The notes: generated by a model not told the origin, from the letters alone. DNA of 64,000 nucleotides from Maribacter cobaltidurans (GCF_002269385.1 NZ_CP022957.1:801001-865000), one strand, 5' to 3'; numbered from the stretch's first letter, positions 45,527 to 55,513 are shown. Numbers and translations: made by a program.

Positions 45527-48500
45527 ATGAAAACATTGATAGCTACTTTGACTCTCGTCCTTTTTTCACAATTGCTTCCTTCCCAAGAATCTAGCGATTC
45601 CTATACGGAACTTTGGGCAAAAGTACATAAGTTAGAAAAGGACGCCTTGACCAAATCCGCATTGGAAATGGTCCAAAATATTTCGGCAAAGGCCAAAAAG
45701 GAACAAAATTCCAGCCAGATTATAAAGTCACTTCTTTTTACTTCCAAATATGCATTGATATTGGAAGAAAATGCTCAACTGAAGGTCGTCAACGACTTAA
45801 AAAATGAAATTTCCAATGCAAACTTTCCAGTCTCCAACATTCTGGAAAGTTATCTTGCCAATTTGTATTGGCAGTATTTTCAACAGAATCGCTATCAATT
45901 TTACAACAGGACCGCTACCGAAGTAAAAGTAGATACGGTTGATTTTAGAACTTGGGACTTGACGACGCTTTTCAATGAAATAAGCATCCATTTTGAAAAA
46001 TCGCTCCAAAATCCCGAAGACCTTCAAAAAGAAAAGCTAAAGGATTTTAAGGAGATAATCGATTCACAGGAGGATTCGGAGACTTATCGGCCAACATTGT
46101 TCGATTTATTGGCACATGCCGCTTTACAGTTTTATAAGACCGATGAAAATAGCATCACCAGACCTGCAGATAAATTTGAGATAGACAATCCGGAATTTCT
46201 TTGCGAGGCTTATTCATTTACGCAACTCTCCATCCCAGATTCCGACGAAACCTCTTTGCAGGCAAAAGCCTTGAAGCTTTATCAGCGATTAGTAGCTTTT
46301 CATTTTTCGAATCCAAACTTGGAACCTTTGGTAACGGTGGATATAGAACGGTTAAATTATACCTATTCAAAAGCTGTTTTCCCAGATAAGGATGCAATTC
46401 TTTTGAGTGTACTTACAGAATCCGCGGAAAACCTGAAACATCATGAGACGTCTGCACTTTACCGCTACGAAATAGCATCGCTATTAAAGACCCAAGGAGA
46501 TGTGTATGTAGTAGAAAAAAATGAAGAAAATAGATGGAAACTAAAGGAGGCCATCAGCATTTGTGATGCCGTTTATGCAAATTTTCCAAACAGTCTAGGT
46601 ACCGAAAAATGTGCCGTTTTAAAATCGCGAATACTAGCCCCCAACCTTGGTACCAGGGCAGAGCGGAATATTCCAATAAAACAAGCTTCCCGGTTATTGA
46701 TTACCTACAAGAATCATGATGCATTAAAACTCGCAGCATACAGGATAAATCAAGAGCAACTGGAGGATTTACAAGACCTGTATCCCATACAAAAGCAACT
46801 GGGGTATATTGAAGGATTGAAACTTGAGACGAGCTGGACCGCAAAGCTTAAAAATGAAGGTGATTATCAACAACACAGCATGGAAATCCCTATGCCCCAA
46901 CTTCCCAATGGCCAATACATAGTTTTAGGTATGCCGGCATCGGAAGAAAATGAGGACGCTACTGATAAAAGTTTTGCCTTTAGCCCAATACAAGTAACAA
47001 ACTTGGCACTTTTGGAAACCAGAGCGCCCGACCAGCATATTTTTCAAGTGGTAGATAGAAATACGGGCAAACCCATATCTGGGGCTAAAATCACCCTTTA
47101 CTACCAACGGAATTATCGTGGCACTGAGCTCTCCAAAAATTTTGTGACGGATAAAATGGGTTTTGCACAGCTAGATTTAGACAGAAATTCAATTTCTGTT
47201 AACAAAATTAAGATTGATACAGCTGATGAAACTGCATTTTTTGGCAATACCCATATCAATCAAAAACAGCAGAAGGATAAACGGCCAAGGATTTCCTATA
47301 AAACCTTTCTGTTCAAGGACAGAGGCATCTACCGACCGGGCCAACCGCTTTATTTTAAGGGAATTCTTATCGAGAACGATGGTGGACTTTCAAAAGTGGT
47401 ATCTGGTGAATCGGTAACGGTAGGTCTTTATGATGTAAACGGACAGAAAGTTTCTGAAATGGATGTGGAGACCAATGAATTTGGTTCCTTCACTGGAGAA
47501 TTTATCTTACCAAGCTCCGGACTTACCGGCCAACATTATCTTGAAGTTTACGGTGTATCCGGTTTGGTGGACGAAGATTTTTATTTCTCGGTGGAAGAAT
47601 ACAAAAGGCCAAAGTTTGAAACTTCCTTTAAGCCCGTAACAGAAACGTTTAAAGTAAACGACAGTATAACTGTAAAAGGTACGGCCATGGCTTTGGCTGG
47701 AAGTACTATTTCCGGGGCCAAGGTATCGTACAGGGTACAACGCAATGTAAACTACCCGCCTTGGTTCTATTGGAGAAGATCTTATTTTTATGGGGAACCA
47801 CAGGAAATTGCGCATGGAGAAGTAATTACAAATGATAATGGGGAGTACGAGATAGTTTTCAAAGCCATTCCTGACCTATCCGCCAACAAGGAAAATCTTC
47901 CAATTTTTAATTACACAGTAACCGCTGACGTTACCGATATTAACGGAGAAACTCGGAGTACATCTACGAATGTAAACGTAGGCTACCATGCTATGACTGC
48001 CAGTATTGTTGTCGATTCGCAACTGGACAAGTCCGAGAAAGACCAAACAGTTAGCATAAGCACACAAAACCTAAACGGGCAGCAGGTTTTTTCAAAAGGC
48101 GTTTTAAAGGTTTACAAGTTAAAATCCCCCGACTACGTTATGCGTGATAGACCTTGGCCTGCTCCCGACTATCAATATTGGTCAAAGCAAGATTTCAAGG
48201 CACTTTATCCTCATGATTCATATAAATCGGAACATGACCCCAATACCTGGGAAAAGGGAGAATTGGTTTTTGAGACCGACTTTGATACTGAAAAAAGTAC
48301 TGAAATAACATTAAAGAACATCAGAAAATGGGAATCCGGCCAATATCTTTTTGAACTGGAGGCTGAAGATAGCTTTGGACAAAAGGTTCAGGCAAAATCC
48401 AGAACCAATGTCTATAGTGAAAACGAAAAAAAATTAGCGGACAACCAACTATTTGATGTACAGACAGATAAAAACTCTTATGAAATTGGAGACGTAGCAG

Positions 48501-51500
48501 AAATTACGTTTTACAGCAACGCCGAAGAAATTTTCGTAACGGTCAACGTTGAAAAAAACAAGGAAATAATCCAGACGGAAATAATACAACTGAACGAAGG
48601 TTGCAAATCCATCAGTATTCCGGTATCTAAAGATGATGAGGGTGGATTTGTGGTGCATTACAGCTATTCCGTTTACAATTCTTTTCAGTCAGGAAATGTG
48701 ACCATTTCCGTTCCATATCCAACTACCGATTTGGAAATAGAAACCTTAACCTTCAGGAATAAACTCCAACCTGGAACCGAAGAAACCTGGAGTTTTAAAA
48801 TTAAAGGACCAAAAGGAGAAAAGGTTACTGCGGAATTACTGGCGAACATGTATGACGCCTCCTTAGATCAATTTGCAACTAATTCCTGGTATTTTAACCC
48901 CATGGAAAGGCCTTATTATTATTCCTCCATATACACAAATGCCAATCAAAGTTTTGGGAACGTTAATTTTAGGAATTACAATGCCTATAAATTTAGTTCT
49001 GCGATAGCTAGCCCAAGTTTTGACCGGTTGGAGTGGTTTGGGTTAAGTTTTAACTCCAACATAAGAATAAGGGGGTATGCAAGCGGGCCTCAAGTTTCCA
49101 GAATGATGAGAAAATCCGGTGCTGAAACAGAAATAGTTGCGGAAGAGATGGAAATGGACGCGGCTTTTGGAAATCAACTTCAAGGACAGGTGGCAGGCGT
49201 AAGCATTCCATTTGCACCGAAAGAAGAAGTCGCAGTCAGAGATGAAAACGTTGATTTTAGTGCGGTACAAATCCGAAAGAACCTTCAGGAAACAGCCTTC
49301 TTCCTCCCTAAGTTATTGACCGATTCCGATGGAAATGTTTCTTTTACTTTTAACACACCGGAGGCACTCACACGTTGGAACGTGCAGTTATTGGCACATA
49401 CCAAAGATTTAAAAAAAGTAACCAATAGCTTATCCACGGTTACCCAAAAAGAATTGATGGTGTTGCCAAACCCTCCTAGATTTTTGCGCGAAGGTGATGT
49501 TGTCACCATTAGTTCTAAAATTTCCAATCTATCGGATAAAAGTCTGGAAGGTTTTGGACAATTGGAACTTAAAGATGCGCTCACAGGAAAAGCTATCGAC
49601 TCCCTTCTGGAAAATACCATGAAGACGCAGCAATTCTCTGTTATAACGAATGGGAACACACAGCTCTCTTGGAGCATCCGTATACCTAAAGGTTTACAGG
49701 CCGTACAGTACAAAATTGTGGCGAAAGCAGGAGATTTCAGTGATGGCGAACAAAATGTTTTACCGGTGCTTACCAATCGGATGTTGGTAACGGAAACCCT
49801 TCCAATGTGGGTACGGAGCAATCAAAAAAAGACATTTACATTGGAAAAACTGAGGGATAATACTTCTACGACCCTTAGCAATCACAAACTTACTTTGGAA
49901 ATCACCTCCAACCCCGCATGGTACGCGGTACAAGCCCTGCCGTATTTGATGGAGTATCCATATGAGTGCAATGAGCAGACCTTTTCGCGATTTTATGCCA
50001 ATTCCTTGGCAAGTCATATCGCCAATTCCAATCCAAGAATCCGAGAAGTGTTTAATCTATGGGCAAATTCTGATGCACTACTTAGTAATTTGGAGAAAAA
50101 TGAGGAACTGAAATCACTTTTAATCCAAGAAACCCCATGGCTTAGGGACGCACAATCTGAAACAGAGCAGAAGAAACGTATTGCACTATTGTTCGACATG
50201 AACAAAATGCAAAACGAAAAGCAAATTGCTTTGCGAAAATTGGAAAGTAATCAAATGCCTTCGGGTGCTTGGCCCTGGTTTAAAGGCGGCAGGGAGAATC
50301 GATATATTACACAACATATAATATCTGGCTTGGCCCATTTACAAAAACTTACTTCAAGTACGATAGGAAACCCAGAATCAAAAGCGGAGCGGGATGAAAA
50401 TATAGAACTGGAGCAAATTGTCAAAAGAGGGATAAGTTATTTGGATGACGAATTTATAGCGGAGTATGAGCGCATGAAAAAGTACTCGGACGATTTGTCA
50501 AAAGATCACCTAACTCCTATGCAGATCCAATATTTATACATGCGTAGCTTTTTCAAGGATATAAAAACGTCGAAAAAAGTTGATGATATCACGGATTATT
50601 ATTTAGGCCAAGCAGTGAAGTATTGGACGAAGAAAAATCTGTATTCCAAAGGCATGTTGGCCTTGATAGCCCATCGTTCTGGGGACGAGGTAACAGCAAA
50701 AAAAATACTTCGTGCCTTAAAAGAGAACAGTGTTAATTCAGAAGAGCTAGGCATATACTGGAAGGAAAACAAAAGTTCTTGGTATTGGTATCAGGCCCCT
50801 ATTGAAACCCATTCCTTACTGATTGAAGCTTTTTCGGAAATTGAAAAGGATACTACCACCGTTGACGACCTAAAAATCTGGTTGCTTAAAAATAAGCAGA
50901 CCAACCAATGGAAAACCACTAAGGCTACAACTGAGGCCATATATGCCCTTTTACTCCAAGGTAGTGATTGGGTATCCGTAACGGATGCCGTTGATGTTCT
51001 GATAGGAGGGGAAAAAGTAAATCCATCGAATTTGGAGCATGTAAAAGTTGAGGCCGGTACAGGTTACTATAAAACCACTTGGGACGGTAATGAGATCAGT
51101 CCTAAAATGTCCGAGATTCAACTCAACAAAAAAGGAGATGGTATTGCGTGGGGAGCACTTTACTGGCAATATTTTGAGGATTTGGATAAAATAACCTTTG
51201 CAGAGACTCCACTTCAATTAAAAAAGAAGCTCTTTTTAAAGAAGAATACCGATACGGGAGAGAGAATCAGTGAAATAACCGCCCAAACGGATTTAAAAGT
51301 TGGTGACTTGGTACGGATTCGTATCGAACTAAAATCCGATAGAGACATGGAATTCATTCATATGAAAGACATGCGAGCCGCGGGTTTTGAACCCGTCAAT
51401 GTCCTGTCCCAATACAAATGGCAAGATGGTTTGGGTTATTATGAAAGCACCAAGGATGCTAGCACTAATTTCTTTTTCGATTACTTGCCTAAAGGCGTTT

Positions 51501-51628
51501 ATGTTTTCGAATATGATGTTAGGGTAAACAATGCAGGAGATTTTAGCAATGGCATTACTACGATTCAAAGTATGTACGCTCCTGAATTTAGCAGTCATAG
51601 TGAAGGTATACGTGTACAGGTAGATTAA
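45527..51628 (+). CDS. giant alpha-2-macroglobulin family protein
   Basis: A 2033-residue exported protein with a signal peptide (1-20, ending LLPSQ) and no lipobox. The first 500 residues are helical and unrecognised. MG2-type segments follow (FKDRGIYRPGQPLYFKGILI near 595). The alpha-2-macroglobulin domain is near 1245-1340 (FFLPKLLTDSDGNVSFTFNT, TRWNVQLLAH). The thioester domain starts with ECNEQ (Cys1481 to Gln1484), which fits the CXEQ thioester rule. The protein ends YAPEFSSHSEGIRVQVD. Bacterial members are thought to trap proteases and guard the envelope; penicillin-binding protein 1C, their usual partner, is not nearby. I chose the ATG at 45527 because the frame to 45506 places residues before the signal peptide. 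Residues 1179-1227 hold short plug-like motifs. Confidence 0.93.
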   Translation: MKTLIATLTLVLFSQLLPSQESSDSYTELWAKVHKLEKDALTKSALEMVQNISAKAKKEQNSSQIIKSLLFTSKYALILEENAQLKVVNDLKNEISNANFPVSNILESYLANLYWQYFQQNRYQFYNRTATEVKVDTVDFRTWDLTTLFNEISIHFEKSLQNPEDLQKEKLKDFKEIIDSQEDSETYRPTLFDLLAHAALQFYKTDENSITRPADKFEIDNPEFLCEAYSFTQLSIPDSDETSLQAKALKLYQRLVAFHFSNPNLEPLVTVDIERLNYTYSKAVFPDKDAILLSVLTESAENLKHHETSALYRYEIASLLKTQGDVYVVEKNEENRWKLKEAISICDAVYANFPNSLGTEKCAVLKSRILAPNLGTRAERNIPIKQASRLLITYKNHDALKLAAYRINQEQLEDLQDLYPIQKQLGYIEGLKLETSWTAKLKNEGDYQQHSMEIPMPQLPNGQYIVLGMPASEENEDATDKSFAFSPIQVTNLALLETRAPDQHIFQVVDRNTGKPISGAKITLYYQRNYRGTELSKNFVTDKMGFAQLDLDRNSISVNKIKIDTADETAFFGNTHINQKQQKDKRPRISYKTFLFKDRGIYRPGQPLYFKGILIENDGGLSKVVSGESVTVGLYDVNGQKVSEMDVETNEFGSFTGEFILPSSGLTGQHYLEVYGVSGLVDEDFYFSVEEYKRPKFETSFKPVTETFKVNDSITVKGTAMALAGSTISGAKVSYRVQRNVNYPPWFYWRRSYFYGEPQEIAHGEVITNDNGEYEIVFKAIPDLSANKENLPIFNYTVTADVTDINGETRSTSTNVNVGYHAMTASIVVDSQLDKSEKDQTVSISTQNLNGQQVFSKGVLKVYKLKSPDYVMRDRPWPAPDYQYWSKQDFKALYPHDSYKSEHDPNTWEKGELVFETDFDTEKSTEITLKNIRKWESGQYLFELEAEDSFGQKVQAKSRTNVYSENEKKLADNQLFDVQTDKNSYEIGDVAEITFYSNAEEIFVTVNVEKNKEIIQTEIIQLNEGCKSISIPVSKDDEGGFVVHYSYSVYNSFQSGNVTISVPYPTTDLEIETLTFRNKLQPGTEETWSFKIKGPKGEKVTAELLANMYDASLDQFATNSWYFNPMERPYYYSSIYTNANQSFGNVNFRNYNAYKFSSAIASPSFDRLEWFGLSFNSNIRIRGYASGPQVSRMMRKSGAETEIVAEEMEMDAAFGNQLQGQVAGVSIPFAPKEEVAVRDENVDFSAVQIRKNLQETAFFLPKLLTDSDGNVSFTFNTPEALTRWNVQLLAHTKDLKKVTNSLSTVTQKELMVLPNPPRFLREGDVVTISSKISNLSDKSLEGFGQLELKDALTGKAIDSLLENTMKTQQFSVITNGNTQLSWSIRIPKGLQAVQYKIVAKAGDFSDGEQNVLPVLTNRMLVTETLPMWVRSNQKKTFTLEKLRDNTSTTLSNHKLTLEITSNPAWYAVQALPYLMEYPYECNEQTFSRFYANSLASHIANSNPRIREVFNLWANSDALLSNLEKNEELKSLLIQETPWLRDAQSETEQKKRIALLFDMNKMQNEKQIALRKLESNQMPSGAWPWFKGGRENRYITQHIISGLAHLQKLTSSTIGNPESKAERDENIELEQIVKRGISYLDDEFIAEYERMKKYSDDLSKDHLTPMQIQYLYMRSFFKDIKTSKKVDDITDYYLGQAVKYWTKKNLYSKGMLALIAHRSGDEVTAKKILRALKENSVNSEELGIYWKENKSSWYWYQAPIETHSLLIEAFSEIEKDTTTVDDLKIWLLKNKQTNQWKTTKATTEAIYALLLQGSDWVSVTDAVDVLIGGEKVNPSNLEHVKVEAGTGYYKTTWDGNEISPKMSEIQLNKKGDGIAWGALYWQYFEDLDKITFAETPLQLKKKLFLKKNTDTGERISEITAQTDLKVGDLVRIRIELKSDRDMEFIHMKDMRAAGFEPVNVLSQYKWQDGLGYYESTKDASTNFFFDYLPKGVYVFEYDVRVNNAGDFSNGITTIQSMYAPEFSSHSEGIRVQVD

Positions 51629-51740
51629 TTAAATACAGTATTGGAAAGTTCCCTCATTCAAATAGCCCTTTCCCTAAAACTGCATTTTTAAAGCAATCAA
51701 ACTAACATAGTTTAGAGGTAATCATTAAAACCACTGAATT

Positions 51741-52469
51741 ATGAAAAAAGCATTTAGAATTTCCGTAAACCAGCCTTGTTCAGAAAATTTCATTAATTTT
51801 AAAAAGACTGAATTAGGTGGTCATTGTAACCGTTGTCAGAAAGAAGTCATTGATTTTACCCAATTTTCAGATTTGGACATAGCAAGGCACTTTACAAATG
51901 ATAATGGAAAAACATGTGGACGTTTTAGGACTTCACAACTTAAGAATTATGAATTTGATTCCGTAAATAACATGAACACAAATCTATTCTCCAGAACTTT
52001 AGGCATTGCCAGCTTTTCACTTTTGGCTTTATGTACAACAGCTCCTATACTTGCACAAGATATTGCCCAAGCAAATCCTGTGATGGAAATAACCATATCC
52101 AAAGAATTAAAAAGTGATTCCGTTGCCAAAGTGGATAGCTATACAGTTACCGGCACCGTATTGGACGAAAGCAATTTACCGATACCGGGGGTCAACGTCG
52201 TTCTAAAGGGAACCTCTGAAGGCACTTCGACCGATTATGATGGGAAATTTGAGTTTCCAAGAAAATTGGAAGTTAACGATATATTGGTATTCAGTTATAT
52301 TGGTTACGACACCAAAGAATACAAGGTAAAAGAAAGTACAAGCGAAACCATAGATATCACCATTGTTTTTGACGCTACCGATATTGAGCTCATGGGCGAT
52401 GTTGTCGTGGGCGGTGCCTATAAATCGAAAAGAAACATCTTCCAGAAATTCATCGCACTCTTTAAGTAA
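51741..52469 (+). CDS. Cys-rich N-terminal / carboxypeptidase-regulatory-like membrane protein
   Basis: A 242-residue protein with an unusual order. Residues 1-70 hold four cysteines (13, 29, 32, 59) in PCSENF, HCNRCQK and TCGRF, which suggests a metal-binding cytoplasmic module. A membrane helix at about 85-105 (RTLGIASFSLLALCTTAPIL) ends in a signal-peptidase-like AQD. From about 135 there is one carboxypeptidase-regulatory-like domain (VTGTVLDESNLPIPGVNVVL, TSTDYDGKFEF, ILVFSYIGYDTKEY). No barrel follows, so it is not a TonB-dependent receptor. The stop overlaps the next start (TAATG), coupling it to a transglutaminase-like gene. I do not know its function; a membrane signalling role is a guess. 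Confidence 0.82.
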   Translation: MKKAFRISVNQPCSENFINFKKTELGGHCNRCQKEVIDFTQFSDLDIARHFTNDNGKTCGRFRTSQLKNYEFDSVNNMNTNLFSRTLGIASFSLLALCTTAPILAQDIAQANPVMEITISKELKSDSVAKVDSYTVTGTVLDESNLPIPGVNVVLKGTSEGTSTDYDGKFEFPRKLEVNDILVFSYIGYDTKEYKVKESTSETIDITIVFDATDIELMGDVVVGGAYKSKRNIFQKFIALFK

Positions 52470-53485
52470 TGCGATTAACCTTATTCTTTCTTTTTCTTTC
52501 TTGTGCCATCAGTTCAGGACAAATTACGGATGTAAAAAAGTTCGATTTTACCAAGGCGGATAGCATCGCATTAGCACACAAAGGAAAAAGTTTAGGAAAC
52601 TTACCGGTATTGACCCACGAGTTGACGGCAGACCTAACTACCGATGTAGAAAAGTTCAGGGCCATTTTCACGTGGGTCTGCACCAATATTGAAAACGATT
52701 ACCAGTCTTACCTAAGGACCCGAAAAGAAAGAAATAAAATCCGGAAGGATAGGGAGGGTTTTTTACAGTGGAACAATCGCTTTACACCCAAGGTATTTGA
52801 AAAATTGGTTTCAGAAAGGAAAACCGCTTGCACCGGTTATGCTTATCTTATTAACGAGATGGCCAATCTGGCAGGGTTTCAAAGCAAAATTATAAACGGA
52901 TATGGCAGGACCCCTACCCTACTTTTGGATTTGGACGATCCGCCCAACCATTCCTGGAACGCGATTAAATTGGACGGCCAATGGTATTTGTGCGATGCTA
53001 CCTGGTCCGCAGGAAAAGTTATGCTGGATGATGTTGGACCAAGATTTGAACCGGATTACAACGATGTTTATTTTCTGCCCGATCCCAATCTGTTCATAAA
53101 AAATCATTATCCGTTGGAAAAGGAGCTTTCACTTTTAGAAGAAGTTCCAACTTTGAATGAATTTATGGAAGGTCCAGTATTATATGTGGAAGCCTTTTCC
53201 TATGGTGTTATCCCTACCGTACCCCAAAAGATGCGTTTGGAAGCCATTCGTAAAGAAAACATTGGATTCGAATTGGAGGTCCCAGGCAATTTTGAAGTTG
53301 AAAACCTTAGGTTGACATTGAACAATGGAGGTCGGGATTTTGAGGTTCAGCCTAAAATTACTACACTGGCAGCCAAAAAGGTACTCCTGGAATATGCATT
53401 CGAGAGAACAGGTCTATTTGATACGCATATTAAGGTAGGTGATAACATTATTGCGACTTATGTGATTCGGGTCAGAAGGAAATGA
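52469..53485 (+). CDS. exported transglutaminase-like domain protein
   Basis: A 338-residue exported protein: signal peptide 1-18 (LFFLFLSCAISSGQ), then a transglutaminase/protease-like core. The catalytic triad fits Cys121 (RKTACTGYAYLINEM), His161 (PPNHSWNAIKLDGQWY) and Asp176 (LCDATWS). The C-terminal third (PGNFEVENLRLTLNNGGRDF) is probably a beta-sandwich ending YVIRVRRK. The ATG overlaps the previous stop by one base, so expression is coupled to the Cys-rich protein. The family includes proteases and crosslinkers; the actual reaction is unknown. It ends one base before the convergent LytTR gene. Confidence 0.88.
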   Translation: MRLTLFFLFLSCAISSGQITDVKKFDFTKADSIALAHKGKSLGNLPVLTHELTADLTTDVEKFRAIFTWVCTNIENDYQSYLRTRKERNKIRKDREGFLQWNNRFTPKVFEKLVSERKTACTGYAYLINEMANLAGFQSKIINGYGRTPTLLLDLDDPPNHSWNAIKLDGQWYLCDATWSAGKVMLDDVGPRFEPDYNDVYFLPDPNLFIKNHYPLEKELSLLEEVPTLNEFMEGPVLYVEAFSYGVIPTVPQKMRLEAIRKENIGFELEVPGNFEVENLRLTLNNGGRDFEVQPKITTLAAKKVLLEYAFERTGLFDTHIKVGDNIIATYVIRVRRK

Positions 53486-53486
53486 A

Positions 53487-54221
53487 CTATAAGCTCATCT
53501 TATCCTTAAAAAGATAGGATTGCCTTCTGGAAACTTCTACTTCTTCTCCATTGGCCATGGTCAGCTTTAATTTTCCATTGAACCAGGGCACTACATTGGT
53601 AATAAAATTCGTGTTTATGATTTGCTGACGATTGGCCCTGAAAAAATATTTCTCCGGCAACTTCTCCTCAACTTGGTTCAAGGACTTGTACAGCATGGGC
53701 TTTTCGTCCTGAAAAAATACGCGGGTATAGTTACCCACAATCTCAAAATGGGAAATGTCCCCTACTTTTATGAGCCAGCACTTTTCGCCGTCCTTAATAA
53801 AAATCTGACTATTTCCGGTTAGCCTTTGGTTGTTCTCTGAAGCAACCTCGTTTTTATCTTTAGCCAGTTTTTCCTCTACTTTTTCAATAGCAGCTGAAAA
53901 CCGTTTTGGGCTAATGGGTTTTAACAGATAATCCAGTGCATTATACTCAAAAGACTTAATGGCATATTCGTCAAAGGCCGTCGTAAAAATGGTAATGGGA
54001 ACCTCATCCAACATTTCCAACAACTGAAAACCATCCTTTTCGGGCATGTTAATGTCCAGAAAAAGTAAATCCGGATTATTCTCGTTTATTAACTTAAAAC
54101 CATCATCTACATTTTCGGCTTCGCCTATAATTTCTATCTGGGAATAGCCCTTAATAAGCTCCTTTAACTCATTTCGAGCCAATCTGGAATCCTCTACTAT
54201 AACTGCTTTTATTTGACTCAT
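53487..54221 (-). CDS. LytTR-type response regulator
   Basis: A 244-residue two-component regulator. The receiver domain (1-120) carries the acidic pair ED at 10-11, phosphoacceptor Asp56 in LLFLDINMPEKDG and the lysine in LLKPISPKRF. The C-terminal LytTR DNA-binding domain (about 145-244) has the IFIKDGEKCWLIKVGDISHF strand and RANRQQIINTNFI followed by LANGEEVEVSRRQ-like motifs. The gene starts four bases inside the sensor gene (ATGA overlap), so the pair is translationally coupled. It probably controls envelope genes nearby, but no site is proven. Confidence 0.95.
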   Translation of the reverse strand: MSQIKAVIVEDSRLARNELKELIKGYSQIEIIGEAENVDDGFKLINENNPDLLFLDINMPEKDGFQLLEMLDEVPITIFTTAFDEYAIKSFEYNALDYLLKPISPKRFSAAIEKVEEKLAKDKNEVASENNQRLTGNSQIFIKDGEKCWLIKVGDISHFEIVGNYTRVFFQDEKPMLYKSLNQVEEKLPEKYFFRANRQQIINTNFITNVVPWFNGKLKLTMANGEEVEVSRRQSYLFKDKMSL

Positions 54222-55288
54222 GACAAGGGTATGTTAATGGAGGCTACAACTTCATTATCCACCTCCTTTATATCAAAAGAAGCCTGGTTTCCATATAACA
54301 ATCGCAACCGTTGTTGTATGTTCTTAAGTCCTAATTGAGTGGAATCCTGGGCAATTTGTAGACTTCCGGTATTGATGACCTGGATAATCAAATTTTCTCG
54401 GTCAACATCGGTAATCAGTTTTATGGTTCCCCCAGCTTTGAGGTTGGAAATTCCATGCTTAGCCGCATTCTCAACCAAGAGTTGAATGATCATTGGAGGA
54501 ATCTTTATGTCCAACGTTTCTTCTTTGACTTCTTTAATAAACGACAATCTATCTTCAAATTGAATCTTGGAGAGCGCTATGTAATTTTCCACCATTTCCA
54601 ATTCTTCCTCCAGTCTTATGGCATTTACATTATTCTTTGTCAACGAATATCTTAGCATCTCGGAAAGTTTGGTCAGCATATCCCGGGATCTCTCCACGTC
54701 CTCCAACATCAGCCCACGGATATTATTCAGGCTATTGAACATGAAATGTGGGTTAATTTGTCCTTTTAAAGTGTTCAATTGGGCTTGTCTTAGCGTGGCA
54801 TTAAGTTCGGCACGTTCTACCCTATTTGCGTTCAACTTTGCTACAATCTTTACGGATAAATAAAAAATGGTCCATCCAAAAATGGTTACAAAGGAATTAA
54901 TCAACATCAATCCCAAACCAAATTCCTTATACATTTCGGGCACTTTCACATCCTCTTCCCCAAATTTCCCCATACAATATCCCGAACCATAGGACAAACC
55001 AAAGTAAATCAGTGCCGCCACTGCAATTCCAATAAGAATTTTAATAATCTGGCTAGTCTCAAAGGAATCAAAATTGATGATTCTTTTAAGGTAAAACCGT
55101 AAAAGACTTGTGGATAGTACGCCTATTAAAAAGGTGGACAAAAGACCATACTTAAAAGTGTATGATTCCTTATATCCATCGGCATCCGGTGTAAAAGCAT
55201 AGGCAATGAACACCAATCCTCCCCAGGACATGATTTGGACCAACCAAAATGAAATTGACCATCTATGCTTTTTTATGAAGGCTGTCAT
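54218..55288 (-). CDS. LytS-like sensor histidine kinase
   Basis: A 356-residue inner-membrane sensor. Four hydrophobic segments lie in the first 150 residues (for example FWLVQIMSWGGLVFIAYAF and IIKILIGIAVAALIYFGL). A short coiled linker precedes the His_kinase domain: phosphoacceptor His181 in GQINPHFMFNSLNNIRGL. The ATPase domain has PPMIIQLLVENAAKHGI (N box) and LGLKNIQQRLRLLYG (G box). No extracytoplasmic sensing domain is visible, so the signal is probably membrane-borne. It is coupled to the LytTR regulator by an ATGA overlap. A 10-bp inverted repeat lies 38-69 nt upstream of its start. Confidence 0.94.
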   Translation of the reverse strand: MTAFIKKHRWSISFWLVQIMSWGGLVFIAYAFTPDADGYKESYTFKYGLLSTFLIGVLSTSLLRFYLKRIINFDSFETSQIIKILIGIAVAALIYFGLSYGSGYCMGKFGEEDVKVPEMYKEFGLGLMLINSFVTIFGWTIFYLSVKIVAKLNANRVERAELNATLRQAQLNTLKGQINPHFMFNSLNNIRGLMLEDVERSRDMLTKLSEMLRYSLTKNNVNAIRLEEELEMVENYIALSKIQFEDRLSFIKEVKEETLDIKIPPMIIQLLVENAAKHGISNLKAGGTIKLITDVDRENLIIQVINTGSLQIAQDSTQLGLKNIQQRLRLLYGNQASFDIKEVDNEVVASINIPLS

Positions 55289-55325
55289 TTTTAATGTTTA
55301 AGGGTAAATATAGGGGAACGAATGA

Positions 55326-55357
55326 TTTTAGTTTCTGTCTAAAAGCCGAAACTAAAA
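55326..55357. repeat. 10-bp perfect inverted repeat upstream of the sensor kinase gene
   Basis: TTTTAGTTTC (55326-55335) and GAAACTAAAA (55348-55357) are exact reverse complements with a 12-nt loop. They lie 38-69 nt upstream of the sensor-kinase start codon. No T-run follows on either strand, so this is not a terminator; it could be an operator or a leader hairpin. Confidence 0.7.
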
Positions 55358-55513
55358 CAATATTTGAATTACCAAAACCATTATGAACTTTATAATTGCT
55401 ATCATTGGTGTACTCTTTTATGGGTATAAAAATAGAATTCGTGTTTTGTAATTTAAACCGATTTATGAAGAGCGGTAAAATTGTATTGGTGAATGGTTTT
55501 CCAGACCCCAAGA

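Noticed and set aside
49285..49821. A 178-codon minus-strand frame
   Set aside because: Antisense to the alpha-2-macroglobulin gene and with no signal or motif of its own.
55263..55511. An 82-codon minus-strand frame upstream of the sensor kinase
   Set aside because: Overlaps the kinase start, shows no protein-like pattern, and the region contains the inverted repeat.
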